Source of the DNA: Psychroflexus sp.
GTDB taxonomy: Bacteria > Bacteroidota > Bacteroidia > Flavobacteriales > Flavobacteriaceae
DNA: 8,994 nt
Direction of reading: 5' to 3'
Assembly: GCA_003565575.1 (NCBI GenBank)
Contig: PXBV01000032.1
Coordinates: 1-8,994 of the forward strand
The translations under genes and the position numbers were made by a program. The notes under the pieces were generated by a model that was not told the DNA's origin, made no database searches, and saw only the letters and a list, made by a program, of their open reading frames with translations. How positions within the stretch are numbered: position 1 is the stretch's first letter; each line of letters begins with the position of its first letter. Shown here piece after piece: positions 7,746 through 8,994 of the stretch.

Positions 7746-7776
7746 GAAATTTAAGATGCCGTTACAACCGAGCAAA
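7746..7776 (-). promoter_or_regulatory. Predicted gapN promoter, Bacteroidetes type (TTTG-N19-TAAATTTC)
   Basis: On the minus strand TTTG (7776-7773) is followed by exactly 19 bases and then TAAATTTC (7753-7746). This matches the TTTG / TAnnTTTG promoter of the Bacteroidetes primary sigma factor with one mismatch, the last base. It places the transcription start near 7740, about 40 nt before the gapN ATG and at the edge of the palindrome. Confidence 0.45.
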
Positions 7777-7784
7777 ATAAATTG

Positions 7785-7801
7785 TTAAGTTTTTAACTTA
7801 A
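7785..7801. repeat. Small inverted repeat TTAAGTT-TTT-AACTTAA
   Basis: A perfect 7-bp inverted repeat with a 3-base centre, in the spacer between the VOC gene and gapN. Read on the minus strand it lies about 59 bp after the VOC stop and is followed by a T-rich stretch (CAATTTATTTT), so it could act as a weak terminator for the VOC transcript. It also lies directly upstream of the gapN -33 element and could be a second protein-binding site. With only one G-C pair the stem is weak. Confidence 0.3.
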
Positions 7802-7859
7802 TTTCACAACTACGAGATCTATTGTTTGATGGGGAGTAAAGTTTGAGTGAACTAAAGTT

Positions 7860-8324
7860 CTAATCCGTGTTTTGTTTCACACTATTAACTTCAATCCAGT
7901 ATCCATCAGGATCTTGAAAATACACCTGCCTAATCCCATCAGCACGAATACTTATTTTATTTGGCTCACCTGGCCAATTTGAATAGTTTATACCTTTATC
8001 CTGAAGGTTTTTTACAATTCCATCAAAATCAGTAGTGGCCAATGCTAAATGCACGGCTTTATTCAATTGAATTTCTGAGTGAACTGTAGAAACTAAATGC
8101 AGCTCTTTCTCATCACCTAAAGACATCCATCGTATACCTTCACTTTCGGTTCTATTTGTAATTTCCTTCAGATGGAGTATATCTTTATAAAATTGAACTG
8201 CTTGATCGACATCGCTTACAGACAATGCAAAATGATCTAAAGTAACTTGTATTTCATTTGTTTGTTGCCCAAATGAAACAACAAAGACTGACATAAATAC
8301 CAAAAAGCTAATTATTTTATTCAT
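7860..8324 (-). CDS. Exported VOC / glyoxalase-fold protein
   Basis: A 154-residue protein with an N-terminal signal peptide (residues 1 to about 19: MNK, a hydrophobic core, ending SFGQ) followed by a single glyoxalase/bleomycin-resistance/dioxygenase (VOC) domain. The two beta-alpha-beta-beta-beta modules are visible: 'LDHFALSVSDVDQAVQFYKDILHL' in outline (residues 29-52) with H31, 'ELHLV' (74-78), 'AVHLALATTDFD' (90-101) with H92, and 'VYFQDPDGYWIEV' (134-146) with E145. H31, E74 or H76, H92 and E145 sit where VOC enzymes place metal ligands, so a metal site is plausible. Most VOC enzymes are cytoplasmic; the signal peptide implies a periplasmic role. The substrate is unknown, and I would not call it lactoylglutathione lyase. 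The start is ATG at 8324. It is flanked by non-coding spacers on both sides and is probably monocistronic. Confidence 0.85.
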   Translation of the reverse strand: MNKIISFLVFMSVFVVSFGQQTNEIQVTLDHFALSVSDVDQAVQFYKDILHLKEITNRTESEGIRWMSLGDEKELHLVSTVHSEIQLNKAVHLALATTDFDGIVKNLQDKGINYSNWPGEPNKISIRADGIRQVYFQDPDGYWIEVNSVKQNTD

Positions 8325-8640
8325 AAGTTAAAGATTAGTAGGTTTATAAAGTTTAAAAAAGGTGAAATCAAACTTGATATTTTAGGATTGTTTTTACATC
8401 ATTAAAATTATGTCTCTAGGTCAAACAGCCTAAATTTACAATAATCTTAATTAAAATTAATTGAGGTTACATAACTTACTCATTTTTACATTCATTTCCT
8501 CACCCACAATTTCCGTTTCGAATTCCTTTTGGGGTATAAATTATTCACGGCCTTAAATGTAAAAAAACAACTTCATTGCATCATGGACATTTGAAAGTCA
8601 ACTTGATATAATAATGCAAGAGTATTCAAAAGTACCATAC
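8325..8640. other. Non-coding spacer between the VOC gene and the purA terminator
   Basis: About 315 bp without a supportable gene on either strand. The longest ATG-started frame I see is a 12-codon peptide at 8457-8495 (minus). The part next to the VOC gene is very AT-rich and presumably carries its promoter, but no convincing TTTG / TAnnTTTG pair was found; CAAGTTTG, complementary to 8366-8375, is one base off the -7 consensus. The middle (about 8480-8560) is less AT-rich than its surroundings and could be a remnant of another element, which I cannot identify. Confidence 0.5.
8368..8379 (+). repeat. 12-mer TCAAACTTGATA, copy 1 (in VOC upstream spacer)
   Basis: TCAAACTTGATA occurs here on the plus strand and, inverted, at 8652-8663 in the purA terminator loop. 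A one-base-shorter relative, TCAACTTGATA, lies at 8598-8608. The core ATCAA-AC-TTGAT at 8367-8378 is itself a small palindrome. It may be coincidence in AT-rich DNA. Confidence 0.35.
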
Positions 8641-8672
8641 AAAAAAGCCTCTATCAAGTTTGAAAGAGGCTT
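8641..8672 (-). terminator. Rho-independent-type terminator of purA
   Basis: On the minus strand AAGCCTCT (8672-8665), a 12-base loop and AGAGGCTT (8652-8645) form a perfect 8-bp stem with four G-C pairs, followed by a run of T (8646-8641, partly shared with the stem). It lies 22 nt after the purA stop codon. The loop can pair further (TCAA with TTGA). This is the strongest terminator signal in the window and isolates purA from the VOC gene. The stem followed by T-tract reads on the minus strand; the reverse direction ends in a poorer T stretch (TTATT). Confidence 0.8.
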
Positions 8673-8693
8673 ATTAAATTCTAAGTTTAGTTC

Positions 8694-8994
8694 TTATCTT
8701 AAAATCGTTTCTTTTCTGTCTGGCCCTACTGAAATAATTTTGACAGGAACTTGAAGTTCATCTTCTATAAATTTCACGTAATCTTTTAAAGCCTGAGGTA
8801 AAGAGTCAAACGAAGTATGTTTAGAAATATCCTCTTTCCAACCCTTGAATTCTTTATATACAGGCTCAAGATGTTCTGACTCAATATTGTAAGGCAAATG
8901 TTCAATTTCCTGCCCTTTGTAATGGTAAGCAACGCAAATTTTTAAAGTCTTAAAACCGCTAAGTACATCACCCTTCATCATCATTAATTCTGTA
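8694..8994 (-). CDS. purA: Adenylosuccinate synthase, C-terminal part (5' end outside window)
   Basis: The frame is open from the window edge to TAA at 8694-8696, giving 100 C-terminal residues of a protein usually about 420-430 long. Diagnostic blocks are MKGDVLSGFKTLKICVAY (the family's LDVLSGF segment), a short lineage-variable loop with 'EIEHLPYNIE', 'EPVYKEFKGWKEDIS', 'LPQALKDYVKFIEDEL' and the terminal 'VPVKIISVGPDRKETI', where the VGPDR segment helps bind the guanine of GTP. The enzyme joins IMP and aspartate with GTP hydrolysis to form adenylosuccinate, the first committed step to AMP, in the cytoplasm. An ATG triplet at 8984-8976 encodes consecutive methionines inside the family-conserved region and is not the start. 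A strong terminator follows 22 nt after the stop. Confidence 0.96.
   Translation of the reverse strand, partial: TELMMMKGDVLSGFKTLKICVAYHYKGQEIEHLPYNIESEHLEPVYKEFKGWKEDISKHTSFDSLPQALKDYVKFIEDELQVPVKIISVGPDRKETILR

Noticed and set aside
8457..8495. 12-codon peptide on the minus strand preceded by GGTGAGGAA
   Set aside because: The purine run abuts the ATG with no spacing, there is no promoter and no recognisable product.
1..8994. A defence, mobile or otherwise undescribed multi-gene system
   Set aside because: Every gene longer than 100 codons falls in a known housekeeping, envelope or general family; there is no nuclease, transposase, reverse transcriptase, repeat array or paired toxin-antitoxin arrangement.

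Overview
The window is AT-rich chromosomal DNA, almost certainly from a marine or environmental member of the Flavobacteriaceae (Bacteroidetes). Several things point there: the C-terminal part of a DUF349-repeat protein, an OstA-like LPS-transport protein beside a class III aminotransferase, a 525-residue GapN-type aldehyde dehydrogenase, a long cytoplasmic TPR protein with the flavobacterial 'LLKTNEVLFFD'-like N terminus, weak Shine-Dalgarno usage, and promoter candidates of the Bacteroidetes TTTG / TAnnTTTG type. No rRNA, tRNA, CRISPR array, insertion sequence, phage gene or toxin-antitoxin pair was seen.

Layout. Left edge, plus strand: the 3' part of a DUF349-repeat gene (1-1014), followed 5 nt later by a zinc-ribbon SAM-dependent methyltransferase (1020-1688). 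This pair converges on a minus-strand block and overlaps its last gene by 9 bp. Reading the minus strand from right to left: the 3' end of adenylosuccinate synthase purA (8994-8694) with a strong hairpin terminator; about 370 bp of non-coding DNA; a small secreted VOC/glyoxalase-fold protein (8324-7860); gapN, non-phosphorylating NADP-dependent glyceraldehyde-3-phosphate dehydrogenase (7700-6123), with a promoter and operator-like palindrome in front; an OstA-like protein (6029-4308, TTG start); a PLP-dependent class III aminotransferase (4318-3131), which overlaps the OstA-like gene by 11 bp; and a TPR protein (3041-1680).

How the genes relate. The OstA-like and aminotransferase genes look translationally coupled, and the TPR gene may be read from the same transcript because no clear terminator separates them. 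gapN is probably its own regulated unit, although no obvious terminator separates it from the OstA-like gene. The DUF349 and methyltransferase genes look like one operon. The window does not assemble into a single pathway: it is ordinary housekeeping and envelope gene content.

Novelty. I found no convincing undescribed system. The items most worth checking are (i) the 9-bp-arm palindrome at the predicted transcription start of gapN, (ii) the GapN active site, where the canonical catalytic Glu position is Gly and a Glu sits two residues later, (iii) the TTG start of the OstA-like gene, and (iv) the unexplained 8325-8640 spacer, which carries a repeated 12-mer that also forms the purA terminator loop.
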